A stretch of DNA of 9,409 bases from an uncultured Desulfovibrionaceae bacterium. Lineage in GTDB: Bacteria > Desulfobacterota > Desulfovibrionia > Desulfovibrionales > Desulfovibrionaceae. The stretch spans positions 1-9,409 of the forward strand of contig CASQEL010000053.1 of assembly GCA_949427775.1 (NCBI GenBank), given 5' to 3'. Within the stretch, counting starts at the first letter, position 1; every line of letters starts with the position of its first letter. The position numbers were made by a program, and so were the translations under genes. The notes under the pieces are model-generated. The model did no database searches, was not told where the DNA came from, and saw only the letters and a program-made list of their open reading frames with translations. Positions 1 through 5,940 of the stretch are shown here, in pieces.

Positions 1-10
1 CTCCACAGGC

Positions 11-38
11 TGACACGGCAGGCCCTGCCGCCGTGTCA
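11..38. terminator. GC-rich inverted repeat at left edge, possible terminator
   Basis: An inverted repeat with outer arms TGACACGG and CCGTGTCA encloses a smaller one (GGCAG/CTGCC). It could end transcription of a gene lying left of the window. No T-run follows it on the plus strand, so a rho-independent terminator is only a guess. The rest of positions 1-128 holds no credible gene. Confidence 0.3.
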
Positions 39-128
39 CCTGTCGGCACACAAAAGGCGGAAAGGCAAAAATGCCGGTCAGGACGCGTCGTATATGCTCC
101 CCCTGAAGGGAGAGGGGGTACGGCGCGC

Positions 129-156
129 TTGATAAAAATACCAAAAATAGTATATT
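129..156 (+). promoter_or_regulatory. Candidate sigma-70 promoter of the toxin-antitoxin operon
   Basis: TTGATA (129-134) and TATATT (151-156) are separated by 16 bp, each one base away from the consensus hexamers. The predicted start is near 163, about 30 bp before the toxin ATG. A perfect TTGACA also occurs at 160-165, but no good -10 hexamer lies at the right distance from it. The surrounding DNA is AT-rich compared with the rest of the window, as promoters often are. Confidence 0.5.
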
Positions 157-182
157 TTGTTGACATTATACCATTTTACATT

Positions 183-195
183 TAGGACTGTCCTA
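183..195. promoter_or_regulatory. 13-bp palindrome overlapping toxin start codon (putative operator)
   Basis: TAGGACTGTCCTA is a perfect 6+1+6 palindrome whose last base is the A of the toxin start codon. It also contains AGGA (184-187), the only plausible ribosome binding site for the toxin, seven bases before the ATG. Type II toxin-antitoxin operons are normally repressed by the antitoxin or the complex at palindromes near the promoter, so this is the best operator candidate. In RNA the same palindrome could partly hide the ribosome binding site. Confidence 0.5.
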
Positions 196-515
196 TGAAG
201 GACGCTGACGACATCCAACCGTGGACAGTCATTTTCAGCCGCAAGGCCGAAAAGCAAAAAGCCAAACTGCCTCCGGCCATAGCCGACATACTGTATTTGC
301 TGCGGAAAGACCTCGAAAACAGAGGCCCGGTTGTCACCGGCTGGCCGAATTACAGCAAAATTGTCGGCAGCAAATCCGGCCACTACCATTGCCATTTGAA
401 TAAAGGGCATCCGACCTATGTGGTCGTCTGGCAGGTTATTGATAAGGTTGTCCGCGTACTGGAAATTCAATTTGCCGGTACACATGAAAAGGTTGACTAC
501 AGCCGTTACAAATGA
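195..515 (+). CDS. RelE/HigB-like type II toxin
   Basis: This 106-residue basic protein resembles the RelE/ParE superfamily toxins annotated as cytotoxic translational repressors, which act as ribosome-dependent mRNA endonucleases in the cytoplasm. It has the family's typical opening (WTVIFSRKAEKQKAKLP, with a charged helix). A tyrosine/histidine-rich middle reads SGHYHCHLNKGHPTYVVVW. The C-terminal strand ends in the GTHEKVDY signature (about residues 95-102). The length is normal for the family. ATG at 195 is chosen because the similarity begins directly after it and a modest AGGA lies seven bases upstream. The antitoxin gene begins 13 bp after the stop, giving a toxin-first order as in higBA-type modules. 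Catalytic residues cannot be assigned with certainty without a structure alignment. Confidence 0.85.
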   Translation: MKDADDIQPWTVIFSRKAEKQKAKLPPAIADILYLLRKDLENRGPVVTGWPNYSKIVGSKSGHYHCHLNKGHPTYVVVWQVIDKVVRVLEIQFAGTHEKVDYSRYK

Positions 516-528
516 ACGGAGGAATCCC

Positions 529-906
529 ATGTTGGCAGAAATGAAGCTTCGCTCCGACGAGGAAGGACGCGGCGTGATCCAGCTTACCGTCCCTCCGGCG
601 AGTATTATGAAGGTTGCCGAAGTTATTCGTGGCGTCCTTACTCTGGCAGGGCACAAGGTTCGGCGTCTCAATGAGGAAGGAGAAGAATGGGTAACAGCGG
701 AGGAAGTTTTTCCTGACGCCAGTCCGGCTATGGCCTTGCGCGGCTTGCGCGGCAAGGAGGACATCACACAGGCGGAACTGGCCGCTCGCCTTGGCGTCAG
801 CCAAAATGCGATTTCCGAAATGGAAAGCGGCAAGCGCCCGATTTCCACAAAAATGGCCAAGCGTCTCGGGGAAGAATTCAACCTTCCGTACAAGATTTTT
901 TTGTAG
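529..906 (+). CDS. XRE-family antitoxin (helix-turn-helix)
   Basis: This 125-residue protein has a C-terminal Cro/C1-type helix-turn-helix at about residues 70-120. ITQAELAARLGVSQNAISEM is the two-helix core and SGKRPISTKMAKRLGEEFNL follows it. The N-terminal 65 residues are a charged region that probably binds the toxin. ATG at 529 is preferred over upstream in-frame starts because CGGAGGA (517-523) is a strong Shine-Dalgarno six bases away, and earlier starts would run through the toxin gene. Family knowledge predicts that it neutralises the adjacent toxin and represses the operon, probably at the 183-195 palindrome. Pairing a HigB-like toxin with an XRE antitoxin is common. No truncation or frameshift is visible. 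Confidence 0.85.
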   Translation: MLAEMKLRSDEEGRGVIQLTVPPASIMKVAEVIRGVLTLAGHKVRRLNEEGEEWVTAEEVFPDASPAMALRGLRGKEDITQAELAARLGVSQNAISEMESGKRPISTKMAKRLGEEFNLPYKIFL

Positions 907-1065
907 ACAGGGAAGGATGACTCCGCGCTATGCGGCTTCACGGCTTATCGCCTCCTGCGGCGGTTGCAGCAACTGCGGCATACGCGGTTGCGCCTTTTTG
1001 TCCCCAATAACTACGTTATATTATTGATAAAATTGAAGTCATCCGGCAGAAAATGGATAAGAAAA

Positions 1066-1105
1066 TTGACATCCTCCCCGGCCTGAAGTCCGGGGAGGAT
1101 GTCAA
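1066..1105. repeat. Perfect 16-bp inverted repeat; terminator or IS200/IS605-type hairpin
   Basis: Arms TTGACATCCTCCCCGG (1066-1081) and CCGGGGAGGATGTCAA (1090-1105) flank an 8-base loop, CCTGAAGT. Read on the minus strand, the hairpin is followed by a T-rich tract (AATTTTCTTATC), which would suit a terminator for the activase transcript that ends upstream at 1238. From memory, hairpins beginning GACATCCTCCCCGG are seen near IS200/IS605 or tnpB elements. No transposase gene remains here, so it could be a relic end. Confidence 0.55.
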
Positions 1106-1183
1106 GACGGAACCTCTGAACGCCGCGCCATTATCGGCGCGGGGAGTTTCATCGGCGGCAAACCGCTCCGGCGGAGCCCGTGG

Positions 1184-1204
1184 CGCGGGGGGACATGCCC
1201 CGCG
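1184..1204 (-). terminator. Possible terminator hairpin after activase gene
   Basis: The arms CGCGGGG and CCCCGCG enclose seven bases and lie 34 bp beyond the stop of the minus-strand activase gene. There is no clear T-run, so this may only protect the message end or assist the stronger hairpin at 1066-1105. Confidence 0.3.
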
Positions 1205-1237
1205 GACAGGAAGAACAGATACGAGTTTCGCCGCATG

Positions 1238-2131
1238 CTACCTGGCGATGGTCACCTTGAGGTCATGCCGGGCAAAACGCTCCAGTGCGGCCGTCAGCTC
1301 CTCCGGCTGATAGGGCTTCATCACCGGGTCCGGCAGATTCAGCGCGGCATATTTGCTGTGCCCGAAAGTATGGCAGGGCAGCACGTCAACCTCATGTTTC
1401 CCGTACTGGCGCAGAAATTCCGCCATGGCCGCGATGTTCTCTTCCGTATCGTTGATGCCGGGCATCAGCGGAACCCGGATGCGCACAGCCTTCCCCGCGG
1501 CGAAGATATTGCGCAGATTTTCCAGAATCACCGCGTTATCGCGTCCGGTCAGGCGTTTGTGTTCCTCCGGGTCCATGTGTTTGCAGTCATACAGGAACAG
1601 CTCGACCCGTTCCATGATCGTCCTGAACCGATCCGGATCGCATACGCCGCAGGTATCCAGGCAGACATGGTAGCCCCGCCGTACCGACGCATCGAGAAGT
1701 TCCAGCAGGAAATCCCCGGCGGCTGTCGGCTCGCCGCCGCCGAACGTGACGCCGCCTTCCGAATTTCCATAAAACAGGCTGTCGCTGTCCACAACGCGCA
1801 TCACCTCTTCCACACTCATGCGCTTTCCGGACATCTCCCGCGCCCTCGTGGGACAGACCTCCGCGCAGGCCCCGCAATCCGTGCACAGGGAACGATCCCG
1901 ATTATACGTATCGCCCAACCGAACCACAGCGCCGTGCGGGCAAACCTTTTCGCACGCTCCGCATCCGGAACAGAGGTTGGCGAAAAGCATGAGCTGCGGC
2001 TTGAAACTCTGGGATTCCGGATTGCTGCACCAGGGGCAGTGCAGCGGACATCCCTTGAGAAACACGGTTGTGCGCAACCCCGGCCCGTCCTTGGTGGACA
2101 TCCTCTGAATATTATAGACAATGCCGTTCAT
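1238..2131 (-). CDS. Glycyl radical enzyme activating enzyme (radical SAM)
   Basis: This 297-residue protein belongs to the PflA-like radical SAM activases. Such enzymes use S-adenosylmethionine and a [4Fe-4S] cluster to remove a hydrogen from the conserved glycine of a partner GRE. The radical SAM motif CPLHCPWC has cysteines at 28, 32 and 35. Two ferredoxin-type cysteine sets follow (54/57/60/64 and 83/86/89/93), the insert typical of activases for non-PFL GREs such as dehydratases and decarboxylases. FGGGEP at 130-135 is the SAM amino-group binding motif. The length is normal. ATG at 2131 has GGGAGAG five bases upstream on the minus strand. The gene is divergent from the GRE gene at 2676, unlike the usual co-directional arrangement, and is the obvious partner. 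A candidate sigma-54 promoter lies at 2206-2222. The partner specificity is inferred from position only. Confidence 0.95.
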   Translation of the reverse strand: MNGIVYNIQRMSTKDGPGLRTTVFLKGCPLHCPWCSNPESQSFKPQLMLFANLCSGCGACEKVCPHGAVVRLGDTYNRDRSLCTDCGACAEVCPTRAREMSGKRMSVEEVMRVVDSDSLFYGNSEGGVTFGGGEPTAAGDFLLELLDASVRRGYHVCLDTCGVCDPDRFRTIMERVELFLYDCKHMDPEEHKRLTGRDNAVILENLRNIFAAGKAVRIRVPLMPGINDTEENIAAMAEFLRQYGKHEVDVLPCHTFGHSKYAALNLPDPVMKPYQPEELTAALERFARHDLKVTIAR

Positions 2132-2205
2132 TTTTTCTCTCCCTGGTGACTATGTGTTGATGCTTGAGCCATGAGGGCATTCCTTCCGCCTCCGTTCTCA
2201 CGGTC

Positions 2206-2222
2206 ATGCATTTTTCGCGCCG
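2206..2222 (-). promoter_or_regulatory. Candidate sigma-54 (-24/-12) promoter of the activase
   Basis: Read on the minus strand this is CGGCGCGAAAAATGCAT. The GG (2221-2220) and GC (2209-2208) dinucleotides are separated by exactly ten bases, and most of the TGGCACG-N4-TTGCA consensus is present. It predicts a start near 2196 and a leader of about 65 nt. The -24 part lies inside a CGCGCCG/CGGCGCG inverted repeat (2216-2233), which could instead explain the match, so it is weaker than the promoter at 2442. Confidence 0.4.
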
Positions 2223-2290
2223 TATGCGGCGCGCACATAACATTCATGGGATTCGTCGGCGTTTCCTCCGTTCATGCCTGTTTGCGCCAA

Positions 2291-2310
2291 GTGTACCGTT
2301 TTCAGTACAC
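2291..2310. promoter_or_regulatory. Inverted repeat GTGTAC..GTACAC, putative activator site 1
   Basis: GTGTACCG (2291-2298) and CAGTACAC (2303-2310) form an inverted repeat with a four-base spacer. It lies between the two divergent -24/-12 promoters, about 168 bp upstream of the predicted GRE start and about 105 bp upstream of the predicted activase start. This is the distance range used by enhancer-binding activators of sigma-54 promoters. No gene for such an activator is in the window. Confidence 0.5.
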
Positions 2311-2311
2311 G

Positions 2312-2353
2312 TTGTACCGCTGTTCACGAAAGAAGGCCCGTATTCCGGTACAC
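2312..2353. promoter_or_regulatory. Second pair of GTACCG/CGGTAC half-sites, putative activator site 2
   Basis: TTGTACCG (2312-2319) and CGGTACAC (2346-2353) repeat the half-site seen in the neighbouring inverted repeat, in inverted orientation and further apart. The centre of this pair is about 32 bp from the centre of the first site, close to three helical turns, which would put the bound proteins on one face of the DNA. Four copies of a specific 8-base half-site in 63 bp are unlikely by chance. Confidence 0.45.
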
Positions 2354-2441
2354 ATTCTCCAAATTTCCGAAAAAAACGGGCAATCGTAATATTTGTTAAA
2401 AAATATCCTTGTTTTTCAGCATATTGTATTGCTCATCATTT

Positions 2442-2457
2442 TGGCAAGTAATTTGCA
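2442..2457 (+). promoter_or_regulatory. Sigma-54 (-24/-12) promoter of the glycyl radical enzyme
   Basis: TGGCAAGTAATTTGCA matches the consensus TGGCACG-N4-TTGCW at every defined position but one (A for C in the -24 element). GG (2443-2444) and GC (2455-2456) are separated by exactly ten bases. Transcription is predicted to start near 2468, leaving a leader of about 208 nt before the ATG. The 50 bp upstream are AT-rich, which would suit DNA bending between the activator sites and the promoter. Confidence 0.75.
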
Positions 2458-2467
2458 GAAGGGGGAG

Positions 2468-2675
2468 CGCAAAGGAAATATGGAGTTTCTTCTTCATAGA
2501 GTATTTTCACGTTGAAAATGCTCTGCCGACCGCGGGAGCGGGCGGCCGCCGCGAAGGCATAAGCGCAATGTATTTGCGCTGTTACATGCCGGAGCGAACG
2601 TGTCTTTCCGCTGTGACTTTGCAAAAAAAATCACAGCGAATCTACTCTGGGAAACAAAACGCCAGGAGGCTTGTC
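2468..2675 (+). promoter_or_regulatory. Structured 5' leader of the glycyl radical enzyme mRNA
   Basis: Between the predicted start and the ATG at 2676 there are three clear hairpins. 2499-2523 has an 11-bp stem GAGTATTTTCA/TGAAAATGCTC with one G-U pair and a 3-base loop. 2562-2580 has AGCGCAA/TTGCGCT with a 5-base loop. 2609-2638 has CGCTGTGA/TCACAGCG with an A-rich 14-base loop. A GGCGGCCGCC palindrome lies at 2541-2550. AGGAGG at 2664-2669 is the ribosome binding site. The structure suggests message stabilisation or leader control; I do not recognise a known riboswitch. Confidence 0.45.
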
Positions 2676-5087
2676 ATGGGATACGCAATTAACTGGAATG
2701 ATCTGGAACAGCGCATCAGCGATCAGAAGGCCGCTCTGCTTGATACGTCGCAGAACATGGACCCCGAGCGTCTGAAGTTTCTGGTGGAAACGTATGACGA
2801 GTGCAAGGGTGAAAGCGTGTTTATCACCCGCGCCAAGCTGTTTGAAAAGGTGCTGACCAACAAGAAGATTTATCTGGACGGCAACCCCATCGTGGGAAGT
2901 CTGGCCGGCGGCCGCGCCATGATTTACGCCTACCCGGAATGGCAGTGCAACTGGGTCAAGGATGACCTGGATTCCGAAAAGCTGGCCCTTTCCTCTCTGG
3001 GGGAAGTGCGCTTTTCCGATGAAACCAAGGATATCCTGAAAAAGGTATACAAGACATGGAAAGGCAAGACCACCTATGACCGCGCCAACAAGCTCTACAA
3101 GGAGCTGTACGGCAAGAACGCGGAACTGCTGGTGAAGTGCGGCTGGATCTACCCGGTCAACGACAACTCCACCGGTTCCGGCGTGGCCGACTACCCCGCT
3201 GTGCTCAACAAGGGCATACGCGGTCTCCTTGAGGAAGTGGACGCCGCGTATCAGGCTCTGCCCAAGCATGCGACAAACTGGTCCAAAATCGAGTTTTACC
3301 GGGCCTGCAAGATTTCCCTCAACGCGGTGATCGCCTACGCGCACCGTTACGCGGATCTTGCCGAAGAAACAGCCAAGGCGGAAACCGACGAAAAGAAGAA
3401 GGCCGAACTCATGGAGATCGCCGAAGTCTGCCGCAGGGTTCCCGAGTACCCGGCGCGCAACTTCCGTGAAGCTGTGCAGTCCTTCTGGTTCACGCACTGC
3501 TGTATTGAAATCGAACAGTGCGGCTGCGGCCATTCCCTGGGACGCTACGGCCAGTATATGTATCCCTTCTACAAGAAGGACATCGACGAAGGAAACCTGA
3601 CCAAGGAACAGGTGCTCTCCCTGCTGAAGTGCCAGTGGGTCAAGCATCTTGAAATCGCCGTGTACCAGGGCGACGCCTATGCCAAGGCCTTCTCCGGCCA
3701 CACGGGGCAGACCATTTCTCTGGGCGGCTACACCGCCGAAGGCGATGATGCGTCCAACGAGCTGGAAGAACTGATCATGGACACCCAGATCGCCATGCAC
3801 AACATCCAGCCCACTCTGGCGCTGTTCTACACGCCGAAGATGAAGCCGTCCTATCTTGAAAAGGCGGTGGAAGTGGTTCGTCACGGCAGCGGCCAGCCCC
3901 AGTTCATGAACATGGAAGCCGCCATGGCCCGATCGCTGGTCCGCTTCGCCTCACGCGGCATCACGCTGGACGAAGCCCGCACCCTTCCGGTCATTTTCGG
4001 ATGCGTGGGCACCGGCATGCAGGGCAAGGGATCGTATGTGACCTTTGAAGGGCAGCCCAACCTGGCCAAGCTGGTCGAATTCGCCATGTACAACGGGTAT
4101 GATCCGCACACCCGCAAGCAGGTATTCCCCGAAGTGAAGGCCGCCGAAGACTGCGCCACCTTTGAAGAACTGTATCAGGCGCTGCTGGAGCACATGGACC
4201 ACGCCTACGACGCGCAGCGCAAGATCAGCGACCTGGGCAACTGCACGCGCGAGCAGATCGTCCCGAACATCTTCCGTTCCTGCCTGCTGGAGGGCTGCAT
4301 CGAATCGGGCCTGTGTGAAGAGGCTGGCGGTCCCAAGTACTCGCAGTCACTGTGCATCACCGCCACCGGCATTGATGCGGTGAACTCGCTGTACGCCATC
4401 AAGCATCTGATTTACGACACCAAAAAGCTGACCTGGGCGCAGCTCAAGGAAGCCTTGGCCGCCAACTTTGAAGGCTACGAAGCCATCCAGAAAATGTGCT
4501 ACGAAGCGCCCAAGCACGGCAACGACATTGAAGACGTGGATCAGCTTACCCGCCGCTTCTTCCGCGACGTGGAGCGCACCTACCGTTCACACGGCCCGGA
4601 CTACTTCGGCTATGAGGCGCACATGGATCCCTTCTCGCTGTCCTACCACAACTACTTCGCTCCGATGACCGGCGCTCTGCCCAACGGCCGCAAGAAGGGC
4701 GTGGCGCTGACCGACGCCAGCGTTTCCGCCATGCCGGGCACGGACGTGAACGGCAGCACGGCGCTGATCAAGTCCGCCGCGCAGGCCATTGACACCGTGC
4801 GCAACAACTGTAACCACATGAACATGAAGTTCCTGCCTTCCGCTCTTGAAGGCCCGGCCGGAACCAGAATGCTGCTCAACCTGGTCAAGACCTACTTTGA
4901 CCTTGGCGGCGGGCACATTCAGTTCAACTGCGTGGATTCCGAAACGCTGAAGGACGCGCAGGTCAATCCGCAGGAGTACAAGGATCTCGTGGTTCGCGTG
5001 GCCGGTTTCTCCTCCTACTTCACCCGTCTGTACAAGGGCGTGCAGGACGAAATCATCAAGCGCACCCAATACGAGAGCGCCTGCTGA
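2676..5087 (+). CDS. Glycyl radical enzyme, unknown substrate, atypical Cys-Val-Gly active site
   Basis: This 803-residue cytoplasmic enzyme spans the PFL-like barrel domain and the C-terminal glycine-radical domain. The radical site is RVAGFSSYF with Gly777, near the C-terminus as usual. The thiyl site is FGCVGTGMQGKGSY with Cys443. Other family signatures are SLGRYGQYMYPFY, TATGIDAVNSLYAIKHL, and DLGGGHIQFNCVDSETLKDA just before the radical site. The length fits the dehydratase/decarboxylase branch (about 780-900 residues). In characterised eliminases and arylacetate decarboxylases Cys is followed by Val-Glu, and the Glu acts in catalysis. Here that position (445) is Gly. ATG at 2676 has AGGAGG six bases upstream; the frame is open further upstream, but that part crosses the promoter. 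The activase diverges upstream, and the 3' end borders a tandem duplication. The substrate cannot be named from sequence alone. Confidence 0.95.
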   Translation: MGYAINWNDLEQRISDQKAALLDTSQNMDPERLKFLVETYDECKGESVFITRAKLFEKVLTNKKIYLDGNPIVGSLAGGRAMIYAYPEWQCNWVKDDLDSEKLALSSLGEVRFSDETKDILKKVYKTWKGKTTYDRANKLYKELYGKNAELLVKCGWIYPVNDNSTGSGVADYPAVLNKGIRGLLEEVDAAYQALPKHATNWSKIEFYRACKISLNAVIAYAHRYADLAEETAKAETDEKKKAELMEIAEVCRRVPEYPARNFREAVQSFWFTHCCIEIEQCGCGHSLGRYGQYMYPFYKKDIDEGNLTKEQVLSLLKCQWVKHLEIAVYQGDAYAKAFSGHTGQTISLGGYTAEGDDASNELEELIMDTQIAMHNIQPTLALFYTPKMKPSYLEKAVEVVRHGSGQPQFMNMEAAMARSLVRFASRGITLDEARTLPVIFGCVGTGMQGKGSYVTFEGQPNLAKLVEFAMYNGYDPHTRKQVFPEVKAAEDCATFEELYQALLEHMDHAYDAQRKISDLGNCTREQIVPNIFRSCLLEGCIESGLCEEAGGPKYSQSLCITATGIDAVNSLYAIKHLIYDTKKLTWAQLKEALAANFEGYEAIQKMCYEAPKHGNDIEDVDQLTRRFFRDVERTYRSHGPDYFGYEAHMDPFSLSYHNYFAPMTGALPNGRKKGVALTDASVSAMPGTDVNGSTALIKSAAQAIDTVRNNCNHMNMKFLPSALEGPAGTRMLLNLVKTYFDLGGGHIQFNCVDSETLKDAQVNPQEYKDLVVRVAGFSSYFTRLYKGVQDEIIKRTQYESAC

Positions 5088-5095
5088 GCCTGAAT

Positions 5096-5142
5096 GTCCC
5101 GGGGAGGGAGCGCGCCGAACATCCTCCAACCTTCTCCGGGAC
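5096..5142 (+). other. Post-GRE stem-loop, copy 1
   Basis: GTCCCGGGGAGGG (5096-5108) can pair with CCTTCTCCGGGAC (5130-5142), a 13-bp stem with two G-U pairs, eight bases after the GRE stop. A CCCCGCGGGG palindrome follows at 5144-5153. No T-run follows, so it looks more like an mRNA-processing or stabilising element or a partial terminator between a highly expressed enzyme and small downstream genes. The stem is kept in the second repeat unit while the loop differs. Confidence 0.45.
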
Positions 5143-5280
5143 GCCCCGCGGGGATCTGTCCGTCCTGCTCCGGCGGGCCGGGCGGGTCCCCGCCCCGGAT
5201 TGACGACAAAGACCACATCGCGGAGCGTGTTTCACAGCGTGTCCATGCTTCGCCGCACCACAACCACGGAGGTCCGCGCC

Positions 5281-5643
5281 ATGCTGAACATCACCGTAGC
5301 TCCGGAAATTCTTGCGAAGTTCAAGGAGCTTTTGGCAGAGGAAGACAATGAGGACGCCGTATTCCGCATACGCGAAACAAAAGTCGGCGGCGGCTGTAAA
5401 AGCCATATGGAACTCCGTGTGAGTCTTGATGAACGTGAAGACCCCGATGAAGAGCAGGAAGTGCAGATTGAAGGCCTGCCTTTTGTTGTCAACGAAGACG
5501 TCATTGCTTCGTATGGTCTGACGTATACCATTTTTGTAGGGGAAAACGGCGTCCCCGCAGTCAGCTCTCCCTTGCAGGGCACGCAGACGGCCGGAGGCTC
5601 CGACGGCAAAGGAACATGCTCCCTGCCCAAAACCGGCGACTGA
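5281..5643 (+). CDS. HesB/IscA-like small protein, copy 1
   Basis: This 120-residue acidic protein resembles A-type Fe-S carriers (HesB/IscA fold). It opens with MLNITVAPEILAKFKELLAE, followed by a VFRIRET strand and KVGGGCKSHMELRVSLDE with Cys39 at the place of the first carrier cysteine. Next comes EVQIEGLPFVVNED, as in the carrier's second half. The C-terminal CxC ligand pair is missing; a lone Cys113 occurs in GTCSLPKTGD. ATG at 5281 has GGAGG eight bases upstream (5268-5272). An ATG 36 bases earlier is in frame but has no ribosome binding site. The gene follows the GRE by 193 bp on the same strand. It might deliver or sense Fe-S clusters for the activase, or be a small GRE subunit. The family call is moderately sure; the function is inference. 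Confidence 0.65.
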   Translation: MLNITVAPEILAKFKELLAEEDNEDAVFRIRETKVGGGCKSHMELRVSLDEREDPDEEQEVQIEGLPFVVNEDVIASYGLTYTIFVGENGVPAVSSPLQGTQTAGGSDGKGTCSLPKTGD

Positions 5644-5683
5644 TCTCCATTCCTGATTTCGCCTCGATGCGGAACGGAAACCT

Positions 5684-5714
5684 CGCCTGTCCGGCGTGTT
5701 CAGTCGGGCAGGCG
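5684..5714 (+). other. Intergenic stem-loop after HesB-like copy 1
   Basis: CGCCTGTCCG (5684-5693) pairs with CGGGCAGGCG (5705-5714), ten base pairs including one U-G. The corresponding hairpin after the second copy (6355-6385) pairs over a longer stretch, with different bases at two paired positions but pairing retained. That suggests selection for the structure. Confidence 0.4.
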
Positions 5715-5758
5715 GGCATCGGAAAATTCGCCTGCGAGAGCGCCTGTTGCGCCTGAAT

Positions 5759-5801
5759 GTCCCGGGGAGGGAAGCGCGGTGAACCTCCCCTTCTCCGGGA
5801 C
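5759..5801 (+). other. Post-GRE-type stem-loop, copy 2
   Basis: GTCCCGGGGAGGG (5759-5771) and CCTTCTCCGGGAC (5789-5801) are the same arms as at 5096-5142, with a loop four bases shorter and changed in sequence. A CCCCGCGGGG palindrome again follows (5803-5812). Confidence 0.45.
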
Positions 5802-5940
5802 GCCCCGCGGGGATCTGTCTGTCCCGCTCCGGCAGGTCTGACGGATCACCGCCACCGGATTGACGACAAACACTACATCGCGGAGCGTGTTTCACATCCT
5901 GTCCATGCTTCGCCGCACCACAACCACAGAGGCCAGCGCC

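Larger units (their letters stand above)
907..1237. other. Intergenic stretch rich in inverted repeats, no credible gene
   Basis: No open frame here has recognisable protein character or a supported start. The stretch contains at least four inverted repeats: 1066-1105 (16-bp arms), 1123-1142 (CCGCGCC/GGCGCGG), 1165-1177 (GCTCC/GGAGC) and 1184-1204 (CGCGGGG/CCCCGCG). It separates the plus-strand toxin-antitoxin module from the minus-strand activase, so the repeats may work as convergent transcription stops or may be remnants of a mobile element. Confidence 0.6.
5072..5734 (+). repeat. Tandem duplication unit 1
   Basis: The unit runs from the last 16 bases of the GRE gene through the first HesB-like gene and its trailing sequence. 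It is repeated directly and without a gap at 5735 to about 6404. Shared landmarks in order are CGAGAGCGCCTG, GCCTGAATGTCCCGGGGAGGG, CCCCGCGGGGATCTGTC, GGATTGACGACAAA, the coding region, and GCGGGCATCGGAAAA. The offset between coding regions is 660 bp. Confidence 0.9.

Noticed and set aside
1053..1310. A small plus-strand frame starting before the 16-bp inverted repeat
   Set aside because: It is formed mostly of hairpin sequence, has no protein character, and runs into the activase gene on the other strand.
1235..2149. A 304-codon plus-strand frame opposite the activase
   Set aside because: The minus strand carries all radical SAM and ferredoxin motifs; the plus frame has none.
2609..2638. 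A TGTGA...TCACA pattern suggesting a CRP/FNR-type site
   Set aside because: The spacing between the halves is far larger than the six bases of a CRP site (TGTGA-N6-TCACA), and it lies downstream of the predicted start. It is better read as an RNA hairpin.
2409..2675. An 89-codon N-terminal extension of the GRE
   Set aside because: It runs through the sigma-54 promoter and the hairpin-rich leader. The normal GRE N-terminus and a strong AGGAGG are at 2676.
2631..3884. A 417-codon open frame antisense to the GRE
   Set aside because: It mirrors the codon bias of the GRE gene. The translated sequence shows no recognisable domain, and the GRE signatures on the plus strand are unambiguous.
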